Origin: Malachius bipustulatus
Taxonomy: Eukaryota > Arthropoda > Insecta > Coleoptera > Melyridae
Direction of reading: 5' to 3'
Length of the DNA stretch: 64,000 nucleotides
Assembly (NCBI GenBank): GCA_910589415.1
Contig: OU342639.1
Coordinates: forward strand, 4,348,268 to 4,412,267
The notes under the pieces were generated by a model, which was not told the DNA's origin, made no database searches, and saw only the letters and a list, made by a program, of their open reading frames with translations. Shown piece after piece: positions 42,051-52,944 of the stretch. The position numbers and the translations under genes were made by a program. Each line of letters opens with the position of its first letter. The first letter of the stretch is position 1.

Positions 42051-44281
42051 CATAATAATAAAATTGTGTGTGCATCTACCATAAGTGCTCGGAAACAGTA
42101 AAAGATACAGGGTGGGTTAAATTAGAGAAAAGTTGCACAATTTTATGCTTATTAAGAATCTGAAAGAAAATTTATGGATACTTCTCCGGCGTTGCTGAAA
42201 TATCCTGAAAAAACTTGAAAATGGAGATTTCTTATTTCAATCATATCTTTTTTATTATTGAAAAGAAATTGAAATATTTTTGTAGGTTTACTTTAAAAAG
42301 GCATCATCTGCCATTTCCAAATTTTTCAAGGACTACTAGATCCCAGAATTTTCATTGTCAACTTTTGGTTTTCTTATGGCCGCCATGTTGTTTTTCATGC
42401 CTTCGCTATTAAAAAAATCTAAGAAATAAAATAAATAATCTATCACATTCAAAAAAAAAAAATTCTTCCAAATTTTTGTTCTTCTTTTGTCGGAAAAATA
42501 ACCTTTGTTTAACCGAATGGTTTAACCGAAACCTAAAAAAACCCATAAGGCAAGCAATATCAAGTCGCAACGTCATAATTGACGTTATTCGGTGAAATTT
42601 ATTTATTTATTTATTTATTTATTCAAGCCAACAGGGTAAAACCCCATACAAAAATAATAAACTATTATACATATTAGAAAGATAGCAAATGTACAAATAT
42701 TACAACCTCATGAATTACTCATCTATATTTCAACAATATTTTTGACATATTTTTAATAGAGTGGAGTGAACTGGTACTTGGCTCAAACCACCGTGCATTA
42801 TCATTACATATTCTCGATAATCTATCTAGTATAGTCTCATACTGGCCTGGTCTTATTGTATCTACGAGGAATATTTGGTTATTATGACGCAATGTTCTTG
42901 GCGGAACATAAAATTTCAGATTACCTAAAAGTTCAGGAACATCCAGAGAATTTGATAATAATTTGTAAACGAAAACAATATCGGCTCTGTTCATAGCAGA
43001 TTCGAAAGTAGCTAACGAAAATTTGAGATAGAGTCGACTAAGATCATGGTCAAAAAAAGAAACAAAAATACCAATTTTGGAAGCTGCAAACCTCAAAAAT
43101 CTTCTATTTAGAGATTCAATTTTACCTTTCAGTCCAATTTCATTCCTTCTCCAGACAACCGATGCATACATAACTTTTGGAAAAATGAAGGAAAAATATA
43201 ACGATCTAAAAGTAGATATATTCCCAAAAGAAGATGAAAACCTCTTGATAAAATATACCCCCCTAGTAACCGAAAGGTGAATATGGTTAATATGTTGTTT
43301 AAAAGAAAGTTTAGAATCGAAAATGACTCCAAGATCTCTGACGGACTCGCTGAAAGATACAACATTATCATCCAAAAAATACGGGAGTAAACTCAATTTA
43401 CTAGATCGACCAAAGCGGATGTGATGGCATTTTTTTATGTTGATGACCAATCCATTCAGCCTGCTCCACTCTTGAAAGAGTAATAAATCACCTTGAAGCA
43501 AATCCATATCATCATATCCACGAACAGCTCTGAAGAGTTTAGCATCATCAGCAAAGAGTAATATCTCGCAATTTTTTAGATTTCCTACTAAATCATTTAT
43601 AAAAATAGCAAATAGCAATGGTCCCAAATGAAGTCCTTGTCCAACACCAGAAAAAACTGAAAAAACATTAGAGTAACAATTTCCTATTTTGACGACCTGC
43701 TTTCTATCCGTCAAATACGATTCCAGCCATTTCAACAAACTACCGTTAATGCCATATGCATAAAGTTTCTTAAGTAACAACTGGGTGTTGACAACATCGA
43801 ATGCTCTAGATAAGTCCGTATAAATTGCACGGAAATTATTTTCTTTTTTTGCGAATAAAGAATAAAATTTTTAAGAATTTTTTTTTAATTTGATAGATTG
43901 TTTCCTTGAATTTTTCAATAGCGAATAACACGAAAAAACAATATGGCGGCTATAAGAAAAACAAAAGTTGACTATGAAAACTCTGCGATCTAGCAGTCCT
44001 TGAAAATTTTGAAAATGACAGATGATAGCTTTTGATGACTTATGTGAACCTACAAAAATATTTTAATTTCTTTTCGATGATAAAAAAGATATGATTGAAA
44101 TAATAAATCCCCATTTTTAAGTTTTTGCAGGATATTTCAGCGACGCCCGAAGTTTCCATACATTTTCTTCCAGATTCTTAGTAAGCATAAAATTGTGCAA
44201 CTTTTCTCTAATTTAACCCACCCTGTATCTTTTACCGTTTCCGAGATCCCAATGGTGAGCATCGAATTGTTAACCATCCTG
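42051..44281. mobile_element. Palindromic MITE with an inserted retrotransposon fragment
   Basis: Right end GGTTAACCATCCTG before TA; left end decayed (GCATCTACC, CTCGGAAACAGTAAAAGATA mirror). Inside lies a TACAGGGTGGGTTAAATTAG / CTAATTTAACCCACCCTGTA mirror shared with the MITE at 19505-20481. Arms are split by the RT fragment 42597-43850. Confidence 0.75.
42597..43850 (-). mobile_element. 5'-truncated non-LTR retrotransposon fragment with open RT frame
   Basis: Minus-strand frame open from about 43845 to 42719 (355-375 codons): TDLSRAFDVVNTQ, SYLTDRKQVV, FADDAKLF, VRDLGVIFDSKLSF and the C-terminal LYFSFIFPKVMYASVVWR region. The usual PQGS motif is altered (GVGQGLHLGPLLF) and YADD is FADD, so it may be inactive. 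The 3' end is a (TTTA)n run at 42597-42625. 5' truncation is typical of target-primed retrotransposition. Confidence 0.8.
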
Positions 44282-45102
44282 TATACGGCAAAAGCTCCTA
44301 GTATGTATAAGATATTTTTAACTGAAAAAACGGTAAGTTCATTTACGGCTAATCTATCTATTTTTCCTTTGAATATATTGCCGTAAGTGATTTTTTGAAA
44401 AAAACTGCAGTTTTTTAGAAAAAAGAATACGACTAAATAAAATTAGGCATGTAAATAATAACTTATGGAAAATCAGGATTCTCAAAGATAACAATTGTGA
44501 ACGGCAGATGGCAAAAGACAAAAACGTAAATATCTCAAAACTACTAAAATGTAGATACGGCGTTTAGGGTTAACACGGCAGTATAGACAAGTGGTGTAAT
44601 ATCTGTGTGGAAATAAGAGGACATATTTGGATTTAAAGCTTATAAGTTTATAAATAAGTTGTACTTGTGTTGGAGAATAAAGACATTTGCAGACTTTAGT
44701 GGCGATTTTATAATTGTGAGATCCGTAACAATATTATTAAAAAAATAAACTAGAAAAAGTAGATGTCATTGACAATTCTTTGAAATGGATCGAGTTTTAT
44801 CTTAGAGACAGAAAATTAATGGTAAAAATAAAAAATTACCAATTTTTTTTTGAAGTTTTATCATGAGTTAAGAATGAAAAATAATTCAAGTGAAATTTAC
44901 GAAGCCCCTGCCATTTTGAAATGTTTCAATCACAAAAAATCATTTAAAAAAAACCTCTGTTGCAGTTCGAGTAACTCGGGAGACTTTTCAATTTTTGCAT
45001 TTTGCTCGTTACGGGCCTTTGCTTATCATTTAATCAAACTGCAACACAGAGATGTGAAAATGACACAAAAAAAAACCTCTCGTTTTTCAAGTGAAAACTT
45101 AC

Positions 45103-45355
45103 CTTAATATTTGTACCAATAATTGCTCCGCTACCCAAAGCAGCCATCCGCAGCAGAATCAGGGCAGATCGAGAAACTGACTGTGTTACCGGTACTTTCT
45201 GGGAAAAATACTGCCACAGCTTGTCGATCATAACATCTCTTAGTGTCCCCATGGCTGTCCATTCTGCTATCAACGCTTGGAGATCACCAATGTTAGCTTC
45301 TGGTACTTTGTTTAGTAATGCAATTAAGCGATTGACTACTGTGGCCGCATGCTCC
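45103..45355 (-). CDS. NCAPD2: CAP-D2 exon 7 of window
   Basis: Residues 623-707: EEHAATVVNRLIALLNKVPE, AEWTAMGTLRDVMIDKLWQY, SALILLRMAALGSGAIIG. The last block matches the LLGMMARG-type HEAT helix. Acceptor TTCCAG, donor GTAAGT, phase 2 in and phase 0 out. The intron upstream (45356-49714) holds a pogo-like element split by two other transposons. Confidence 0.9.
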
Positions 45356-45707
45356 CTGGAATAGAATCAAATTATTGCAGTTTTTCAACAAGTACTTAGG
45401 TACAGTACTCTCGGGAATGGACATACAGTGAAAACCGATTATAACAACATCGTTTAGTAAAACGTTCTGGATATAACAACCAAATGTTGAAGTTCCATTT
45501 TATTTTAATCTCATAAAATCGCCTTACATAGAAACCGTTTAGTACGACATCGCTTATTGCGACGTATCGGTAGTAGCGACGTAGTGATCTTGGATTTTTC
45601 ACGGAATCGTGTCGGTTATAACGACCGACGGATGTTTATGCTGTAAAATCTGAATTGATTTACTCTATCCCTAAAATCTAAAAACATGATAAAAAATTAA
45701 AATTGTA

Positions 45708-48244
45708 CAGGGTGTCCCAATTTGCTTGATTTTGGCTGTTTCGGCCATTTTCAGGCCAGATAGAGAAAAAGTAACTCAAGTGTCTAGAGCTCGATTTTCG
45801 TGAAACGCGAAAATGTGAAAACAGCATCGAGATATCTCTAACCGTTTCCGAGATATCGGCCAATTTTGACATTTGACAGATTTTGAAAAAGTGTCATAAC
45901 TTTTTTATTCGTGATTATTTTTTCATGCAATAAAAACTTTCCACAGGCACTTTTAAAATCAGAATGCAATGCATTAATCAAGAAAATTTTATCCCCCTTG
46001 GATTTTGAGATAATACGACATACTTTCTTATTTTAAATGTAAATCATAGTTGGCTTTGACTTCAAAAAATCACAAAAAAATCAAGCTTCATAAAAAATAT
46101 ACGGTCGGGGTACTTTATAACATCATCTGAGAAAAAAAATCAATATTTAAACTAATTTCTAGTTGGCTGTGAAAATAGGTGTCAAAAATTAATTTGACAA
46201 AAGGTTGTCTCCTTCAGTTAATTATAATATTTATTTAAAATGCTAAATTAAAAGAAAATATTAATTTTTAAATATTATAATTTACCGACAATAATAATAA
46301 TTATTACTATCATAATACTCAACAGGGTTCGTGCAAAATATTTTTTGCATTACATATGTGTAAAGTACCCACCTAGCTTTTATTACAAACTTATATTACA
46401 AAAACCATACGTGTAACAGTTCCAAATCTAGGAAACTATAAATAATGTTCAAACAGACCACCATTTTTATCTAGACAAACTTGGCATCTTCTTTTAATTG
46501 ATTTCTCAGCATTTAATAACTGCAGAGGAGTTATATTGTTTATTGCCTCTACGACTCTTTGCTCTAAGTTTTCTAAGCTCTCTACTGGTGTTTGAAATAT
46601 TTTACTTTTCAAGAAGCCCCAAATAAAGAAATCTAATGGACTGAGATCAGGTGACCTTGCAGGCCAGAGCACGGGTCCTCGATTTTCTATCCATTTGTGT
46701 CCAAACATGTTGTTTAATTTGTTTGTTATGGCTAAAGCGTTGTGCGCTGGCGCTCCATCTTGCTGGAAAAAGATTGTATTCAGATTTGCAAGAGGTATAT
46801 TTTCAAGGAAAGGCTCAACTATTTCTTCTAAAATATGAAGATATCCTCGTGCATTTAAGTTCTCGTGATAAATAAACGGCCCTAATATCCTTTGCCCTTG
46901 AACTTCGAGCCAAACGTTAAAGCCGAATCTTCCTTGCATATTTCTATCTTGACGGATGTGTTCATTGTGATCTGACCAATGATGTCGATTATGTCTATTG
47001 AAAATGCCACTAACTACTACTTGTTATCCTGGCTTCATCAGTCCAGATGACATGGCGCGCAAAATTTTCATTCGCGTTGCATTGTCCGATAAACCAATTG
47101 CAAAAAACTCTTCTACGATCAGGATCACCAGGAAACAACTGATGAGTTAACCTAACTTTGTATGGCTTATATTTATTTTGTTTTAAAATTCGCTGACTTT
47201 GGCTTCGACTGACACCTGTAATCTGAGCGATTTCCCTAGTGGAAATCTCAGGATTTTCTAAAACTGTTCCAATTACATTTGCAGCTGTATTGTCTCTTTC
47301 CCGAATTCGGTATTGCTTCTCTCGTGGCTTTATAAAAGATCAATGACTTATCAAATTATTTTCTAATCGTGTGAAGATTTGTGCACTGGGTTGCTGGCGC
47401 TCAGGATACCGTTCAAAGTATAAGTCGCCCGCAGCTCCAGAGTTTCGTCCAGATTCAATATAACACACCAGTATTTGATATTTTTCATAATGTTGGAACA
47501 TTATTTCAAAAATAGCAGCCCTAACCACTAAGAATAGAACAAGATTCAAACGAAATATTGCAGACTAATCAATTAATACTAGTAACTGTCAAACTGAATT
47601 GCTAACCTCAGTTTGCCAAACAATTAATCATGCACAGCCCACTAACTAAACGCTGTGTAAAATATTTCTATATTTTTGTCTAGTTACTAATTATTATTGT
47701 ATTTCGGTTATGAACTGTAAATAATTAATAATGTTCTTTAGGGAGACAAACTTTTGTCAAATTAATCTTTGACACCTATTTACACAGCCAACTAGAAATT
47801 AGTTTAAATATTGATTTCTTTTCAGATGATGTTATAAAGCACCCCGACCGTATATTTTTTATGAAGCTTGATTTTTTTGTGATTTTTTGAAGTCAAAGCC
47901 AACTATGATTTACATTTAAAATAAGAAAGTATGTCGTATTATCTCAAAATCCAAGGGGGATAAAATTTTCTTGATTAATGCATTGCATTCTGATTTTAAA
48001 AGTGCCTGTGGAAAGTTTTTATTGCATGAAAAAATAATCACGAATAAAAAAGTTATGACACTTTTTCAAAATCTGTCAAATGTCAAAATTGGCCGATATC
48101 TCGGAAACGGTTAGAGATATCTCGATGCTGTTTTCACATTTTCGCGTTTCACGAAAATCGAGCTCTAGACACTTAAGTTACTTTTTCTCTATCTGGCCTG
48201 AAAATGGCCGAAACAGCCAAAATCAAGCAAATTGGGACACACTG
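45708..48244 (-). mobile_element. Tc1/mariner-type transposon with 500-bp inverted repeats
   Basis: TA-flanked ends CAGGGTGTCCCAATTTGC / GCAAATTGGGACACACTG. The inverted repeats run about 45708-46212 and 47741-48244, nearly identical throughout. Between them is one minus-strand transposase pseudogene. The long repeats and CAGGGTG ends link this autonomous-type element with the many palindromic MITEs in the window. Confidence 0.85.
46436..47620 (-). pseudogene. Transposase of the 45708-48244 element, broken
   Basis: N-terminal part (47549-47340): YEKYQILVCYIESGRNSGAA, YFERYPERQQPSAQIFTRLE, a helix-turn-helix of the kind found on many insect Tc1/mariner-type transposases. Middle (47340-47030): ISTREIAQITGVSRSQSQRI, RVFCNWFIGQ, VIWTDEARI. 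C-terminal part (46939-46436): FFQQDGAPAHNA and WPARSPDLSPLDFFIWGFLK, the second and third catalytic sites, then VVEAINNI. Stops or shifts occur near 47340 and 47030. The element cannot now make full-length protein. Confidence 0.8.
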
Positions 48245-48434
48245 TACATACCTACCTGTATCCTAAAAAATTAATAAATTTTTTGCAGATAAATATTTGA
48301 AATTGTGATGCCTTTATTGAAGTATTATTTATTTAAACCTCTTAATTCTTTGAATTTACATACATAATATCAAGTGGTATGTGGTATCACTTGGAAAAAA
48401 TGTATTTGATTGCCTATAACGACTATCGGCTATA

Positions 48435-49619
48435 CAGGGTGTCTGGGAAAATGTGGGAAAACTCTCGGAATCAGATAGAACTTAAAAAAAAGATGCCAAG
48501 TTCCCATAACTTTTTTTCCTAGCGGCCCTCCCTACGGAGATACGGCCTCCTAACCACTGGAAATCAATTTTTCTTGAATAACTTTTAAACTACTTGATTA
48601 AAATTAATGAAAATTTTAAATATCAAACAGTAGTAAGGACCTCTTAAAATACTGCCCCTAAAACATAAATTAGCTTGTTCAGTTTAGCAGGGACGGACTA
48701 GGTTGTACATTTTAATGCTTAAATTTTTAACACCCTGCATGATAAGGAGTAAAAAAAAAACAAATTTGGATACCTTGAACATTAAGCTACAGAAAAGGTA
48801 CTCTTGTTCCTTGTCGATAAAATGGACCGTTTTAAATAATAAAAGAATGACAGCCAATATTATAAAGGCTCATTAGGCTAACGGGCAGATTTCTGTGACC
48901 ATTTTTGAAGCTAATATCGACGTCAAATGACTTTGATTAACATTTTTGTGATTACTTTCATGTCAAGAATAGATAAACTCAAAAAATTTCCACTTAGACT
49001 CGATACCTTCTTCAGAAATGGCCACAGAAATCTGCCCGTTAACTGCTTAATGAGCCTTTATAATACCCGCTGTTAATGTTTCATTTCTATTACATGTACT
49101 AGAACTACGATTGTTGAACCCACTTATGAAATTTTTTATTGATTATGAAATAAAACATTAATTCTTTTATTATTTTTTTTTCTCGAAAACGGTTAATTTT
49201 ATCGACAAGGAACAAGAGTACCTTTTCTGTAGCTTAATGTTAAAGGTATCCAATTTGTTTTTTTTTTACACCTCATCATGCAGGGTGTTAAAAATTTAAG
49301 CATTAAAAAGTACAACCTAGTCCGCCCCTGGTAAACTAAACAAGTTAATTTATGTTTTAGGGGCAGTATTTTAATTAAATTTTTAATTAAAAAATTAAAA
49401 AAATTTAAACAGTCTTTATTACTGTTTAATATATCAAATGTTCATTAAATTTAATCAAGTAGTTTAAAAGTTATTCAAGAAAACTTGATTTCCAGTGGTT
49501 AGGAGGCCGTATCTCCGTAGGGAGGGCCGCTAGGAAAAAAAGTTATGGGAACTTGGCATCTTTTTTTTTAATGTTTTATCTGATTCCAAGAGACTTCCCA
49601 CATTTTCCCGGACACCCTG
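48435..49619. mobile_element. Palindromic MITE, 1185 bp
   Basis: TA-flanked CAGGGTGTCTGGGAAAATGT and mirror CCCGGACACCCTG. Arms near 450-550 bp match closely (GGAGATACGGCCTCCTAACC and mirror; GGAACAAGAGTACCTTTTCT and mirror). No ORF. Confidence 0.9.
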
Positions 49620-49714
49620 TATAACGACAGCATATTGATGGTCCCCTCAATGTCATTACATCCGGTTTTCACTGTATTTTTTTTTAAACTTTCTGCAAAT
49701 AAACTGAAACTTAC

Positions 49715-49814
49715 TCCACGATGCTTTTGTCTGTATTTAGCAATATCGTTTTAAGGACTTCTATTAAGACACATTTTCTTTCCTGATCTGGTTTTTTGAG
49801 TAACTTGAGCATTG
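49715..49814 (-). CDS. NCAPD2: CAP-D2 exon 6 of window
   Basis: Residues 590-622: AMLKLLKKPDQERKCVLIEVLKTILLN. Acceptor TTTTAG, donor GTAAGT, phase 1 in and phase 2 out. It continues directly the helix begun at the end of exon 5. Confidence 0.85.
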
Positions 49815-49869
49815 CTAAAAGATAAAACATTAATTAATTAGAAAAAGAAAAAAGTAACACAGAGTTTAC

Positions 49870-50177
49870 CTAATATTCCATCATAGACATTCCGAACATT
49901 AAATCTGTAAGCGAAAACAAAAAACTCAATGGCTTCTGTCAGATCGGACATCTCTGTTGTGTTTAGCAGTTCAACCATGGGTTTAACGGCGCTCTCAGTT
50001 AAATCAACAAATGTAACGAAGTCCCGATAAGGAGTAATGCCTTCTTTTATAGCTTGAAGCCCTCTGAAAATGTCCGTACTGACTACCTCAGAGTCCAAGG
50101 GGGTATTCAAACCAATGAAAATATCACCCATTACAGCTAAAAATAAATCAACTTCCTTCGCCTCCTTCATTTCATCT
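49870..50177 (-). CDS. NCAPD2: CAP-D2 exon 5 of window
   Basis: Residues 487-589: DLFLAVMGDIFIGLN, ESAVKPMVELLNTTEMSDL, EAIEFFVFAYRFNVRNVYDG. The block EAIEFFVFAYRF aligns with the strongly conserved EVIEFFVM..QFG segment of vertebrate CAP-D2. Phase 2 in, phase 1 out (GTAAAC donor). Confidence 0.9.
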
Positions 50178-50242
50178 CTGAGAAACACACATTGATTATC
50201 AAAATTAAGCAAAAAAACTAAGAATATGTTCGGTTTACTTAC

Positions 50243-50384
50243 TTTATCTTTCTGAATGTCTCAAATTTGCCGAAATATGTTCGGCATAACCGAAACGCTT
50301 CTAAGCACTCGCCTTGTATCATGTATTCACGTATCAAATTGTATACTTCTTCTCGAGGTATTTCAGTGTCTGCTGGATCAGGAT
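50243..50384 (-). CDS. NCAPD2: CAP-D2 exon 4 of window
   Basis: Residues 440-486 (PADTEIPREEVYNLIREYM, GECLEAFRLCRTYFGKFE). Acceptor CTATAG, donor GTAAGT, phase 1 in and phase 2 out. It is too short to stand out alone, but phase and position fit between exons 3 and 5 and it resembles the helix pair before the conserved LFLAVMG block. Confidence 0.85.
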
Positions 50385-50445
50385 CTATAGATGACGTTAT
50401 TAATTAATTAATTTTGTAATTAATATTAGAGCCCGGTCACCATAC

Positions 50446-50620
50446 CTTTCTCTAATTCTTTTTCGATGCTGGGCTTCAGGGTGCCCAGTGTTACCATCAG
50501 GTTCCACATAATTTCAATTTCATTCCTTTTAAACTTTTTACTGTGACTGATGTGATCAAGTATTTCGTTTAATAAGGATTGCAGCCTACTGATTTCACGT
50601 TGTGCCTCTTCAGGACGAAG
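50446..50620 (-). CDS. NCAPD2: CAP-D2 exon 3 of window
   Basis: Residues 382-439, starting LRPEEAQREISRLQSLL, phase 0 in and phase 1 out (GTATGG donor). It follows a 12.2-kb intron that contains two piggyBac-type elements and their cargo. The charged helix matches the linker that follows the NPYG/NPF block in other CAP-D2 proteins. Confidence 0.85.
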
Positions 50621-50879
50621 CTGGAAAATAAAGATTTGAAACATCCCTTGGATTTCAATTTTTATACTTCGATACAGGTCAAAAGATCACGACACATTTC
50701 AAACATAAAAGTTCATACGAAGGTAGTTCATAAATTATTCCAGCTACAACGGTCGGTAAAATTGATGTTGTCACTCTTTACCCTGTAGAATTGCTTGATC
50801 ATTGTTGAATAAAACACTTCTGTCAAATTCTACTATTAAAATTTATTTCATAAACGTTTGTCTCCATCAATGGGCAATA

Positions 50880-51240
50880 ATGTCATCAACTGTCGATAGC
50901 AACGTACATACAGCGTCAACATAAAGGTGTACTCATCATATGGGAAACATTTTTCCTTCTGGTCAAGGAAAATTTTTACTTTGCTATTATAAATAGCAGT
51001 TTGTACTATAAGATGAAGACAAATGACACACACAGACACACCAGTTGTCACGTGTTTTTTATAACTGTCAAATTTTACATTTTTTTGCAAAAAATTACAA
51101 AATATGGTCCTATTATAGTTTTTTAAAGTTTTATAAAATGCCACAGGAAAAAGTTTTTCATAAAAAAAACCAATCAATTTCCTTTCTAGACAGGAAAGAC
51201 ACTTTTTAGTTTTTGTTGAGAAAATCTTATTCGGGACTTT
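50880..51240 (-). repeat. Left arm of a long inverted pair (partner 60235-60545)
   Basis: Reverse complement matches 60235-60545: TTTATAAAACTTTAAAA, TTGCAAAAAAATGTAAAATT, ACAGTTATAA and TTCCCATATGAT with matching order. The two arms bracket the 8.4-kb piggyBac-type element, about 280-295 bp from either of its ends, so the pair is probably an older foldback element that received it. Confidence 0.6.
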
Positions 51241-51547
51241 ACAATAATTATAGTAATACAATTATACCATTATAGCAGGAGTTAATACTAATCAGTTTCA
51301 CTTGTTTGAGTGTTGTGATTTACCTACAAGTTATTGTGGCAGCTGGAGAAGTCATGTGTAAAGTTTGAGCGGATCACTTTATTGGATTTCAATAAATTCT
51401 AATTTAGTAAAATAAAGTACCTGAGCATTTTTTTTACAATTTTTTTAATTTCACCCATATTTCTCACTCATAAACTCACTAGTTCATAGATCCTTTGCCG
51501 TGTTAATATTCTTTAATAATTATTAACACATTCACTGCCGGGACCGC

Positions 51548-51610
51548 CCCAGAGGCGGTCACCTGACTTCTCTAAAAACTCCGCGACCGCCCGAGAGGCG
51601 TTCATGTATA
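51548..51610. repeat. Left subterminal GACCGCCnnAGGCG motifs
   Basis: Two copies (GGACCGCCCCAGAGGCGGTC and CGACCGCCCGAGAGGCGTTC) 44 bp apart, each a near-palindrome. Related copies occur at the right end near 59627, 59660, 59705 and 59808. Confidence 0.7.
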
Positions 51611-51837
51611 CCTTCAATAGAACGTTGGATAATTTCATGAGGACAGTTTGGATCGGTTCGTTCTATTAAGAGGAGGTTTTAGTAAAGTCTAAACTACCAC
51701 ATGTTGAGTTTGGTTTCTTGTTACAGGTGTCGGGGCATATTGTAGAGGACTTGTATTGAAAAAAATTGCCCATTATGTATTTTTGTTGTTTATATTATAC
51801 AATTGATCAATTATACAATTGATCAATTGATCCCAAG

Positions 51838-52944
51838 ATGGTGGGTGGAGATGTTGTTTGTGTTGACGTTCCTAAAGTTATTTGCAAATTTTGTAAAAGA
51901 AACGCTGTTAAAAACACTGTAGTGTGTGGAATCTGTGGTGGCGTCCTACACAAGTACTGTGGTGAAAAGAAAGGACTCGAAATAGTGGACAATGTGACGA
52001 AATGTTGTGAAACAACAATTGAAGAAGACAGTGACTCCATTTCTGTTTACGAAGATAACAGATATAAAAACGACGCTGAGGTGATCAAACACTTGACTAT
52101 GGAGGTTAATTACCTGAAACAAATTGTGAAAGCGAAAGAGGAAATTATTATAGACAAAGGTATTATCATAGCCCATAAGGAGAAAATTATAAATTTACTA
52201 CAATTACAAAATCATCAGTTATCTAGTGGAATAAATATGACCATGCCGTCCACTGCCCCATCTGTACCCAATGTGATAAGTCAAAGCAAATGTGATCAAC
52301 AGAAAGTAAAACAGTCCTCTTTACTTCTAAATTGTCCAGCAAATCCGACAACGAGTAAAATACAAAAAGAAGGAGAACTGATTGAAACGGAAAGTGCAGA
52401 TGCCTATAACCAACGCTCATCAGATAGCAGTACCTGTCATGGCTTGGTTTCGTTGCCCGCTTCACTGATAACGACGAGATCAGCTGGGAGCAAAAGTAAA
52501 CATAAACAAGATAACGATGGGTCTCGGATGACGAAGAATGGCCACAATCGGCAGTTCCCAAAGATAGCTCAGATCGATGACAAAAGTGAAATTTCCGTTG
52601 AACTCGATAATTTAAATACCAGAAGTGGTTATAAGCGAGCAATAATAGTTGGAAATGCTGCTCACACAGATAAACTAAAAATTGCTCAAAAACTAGCATT
52701 TCTGCACGTATACAGGCTGCACCCACAAACTGAGGAAGCAGACGTTATTGAATATCTGAAAGGTTCATTCCCCGAGGTCAGATGCGATAGACTACAGTCC
52801 AGAAATTCGGAATTTTATTCCTCTTTTAAAGTGACAGTTTACTCACACAACTTACAGAGAGCCCTAGATTCAACTATATGGCCTGAAGGTGCTCATATTA
52901 AACGTTTTTTTCAGCAGAGAAAGAGTGGCACGCCAACAAGCTAA
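51838..52944 (+). CDS. ORF1 protein of non-LTR retrotransposon E (intact frame, 368 residues)
   Basis: ATG start, no interruptions. N-terminus has a zinc-binding cysteine cluster (CKFCKR, CGICGG, HKYCGEKKG, CCE), then a predicted coiled coil (residues about 75-135, VNYLKQIVKAKEEIIIDKG), a Ser/Thr-rich linker, and a C-terminal region (HVYRLHPQTEEADVIEYL, RNSEFYSSFKVTV, WPEGAHIKRFFQQR) shared with ORF1 of A and B. In such elements ORF1 binds the element RNA. Its intact frame suggests E inserted recently. No ATG-linked promoter was identified. Confidence 0.8.
   Translation: MVGGDVVCVDVPKVICKFCKRNAVKNTVVCGICGGVLHKYCGEKKGLEIVDNVTKCCETTIEEDSDSISVYEDNRYKNDAEVIKHLTMEVNYLKQIVKAKEEIIIDKGIIIAHKEKIINLLQLQNHQLSSGINMTMPSTAPSVPNVISQSKCDQQKVKQSSLLLNCPANPTTSKIQKEGELIETESADAYNQRSSDSSTCHGLVSLPASLITTRSAGSKSKHKQDNDGSRMTKNGHNRQFPKIAQIDDKSEISVELDNLNTRSGYKRAIIVGNAAHTDKLKIAQKLAFLHVYRLHPQTEEADVIEYLKGSFPEVRCDRLQSRNSEFYSSFKVTVYSHNLQRALDSTIWPEGAHIKRFFQQRKSGTPTS

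Larger units (their letters stand above)
41614..44581. mobile_element. TA-flanked inverted-repeat element (CTGCCGTGTTAACC ends), host of two nested insertions
   Basis: The ends CTGCCGTGTTAACC and GGTTAACACGGCAG are perfect mirrors flanked by TA. Inner sequence on both sides is rich in GCCGTA/TACGGC words (ATGCCGTATC, AGATACGGC). Its own sequence is about 41614-42050 plus 44282-44581; the rest is an inserted MITE. No transposase. Confidence 0.8.
41440..44734 (+). mobile_element. Possible LTR-like promoter/terminator unit split by a TE stack
   Basis: Left of the insertion (41440-41613) there is a TATA box (AACTATATAAGAACC near 41460) followed by purine-rich AGTCAGTAGTA-type repeats; right of it (44582-44734) an AATAAAGAC signal near 44673 and a TG..CA-type end GATCCGTAACA. 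Joined, they would resemble the R-U5 of a solo LTR. The 5' end was not found, so this is tentative. Confidence 0.3.
45426..49674. mobile_element. pogo-like MITE split by two other elements
   Basis: TA-flanked CAGTGAAAACCGATTATAAC at the left and CATCCGGTTTTCACTG at the right. Its own sequence is only about 500 bp (45426-45707, 48245-48434 and 49620-49674), with several ATAACGAC/CGACATCG phrases. No transposase of its own. Confidence 0.75.
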
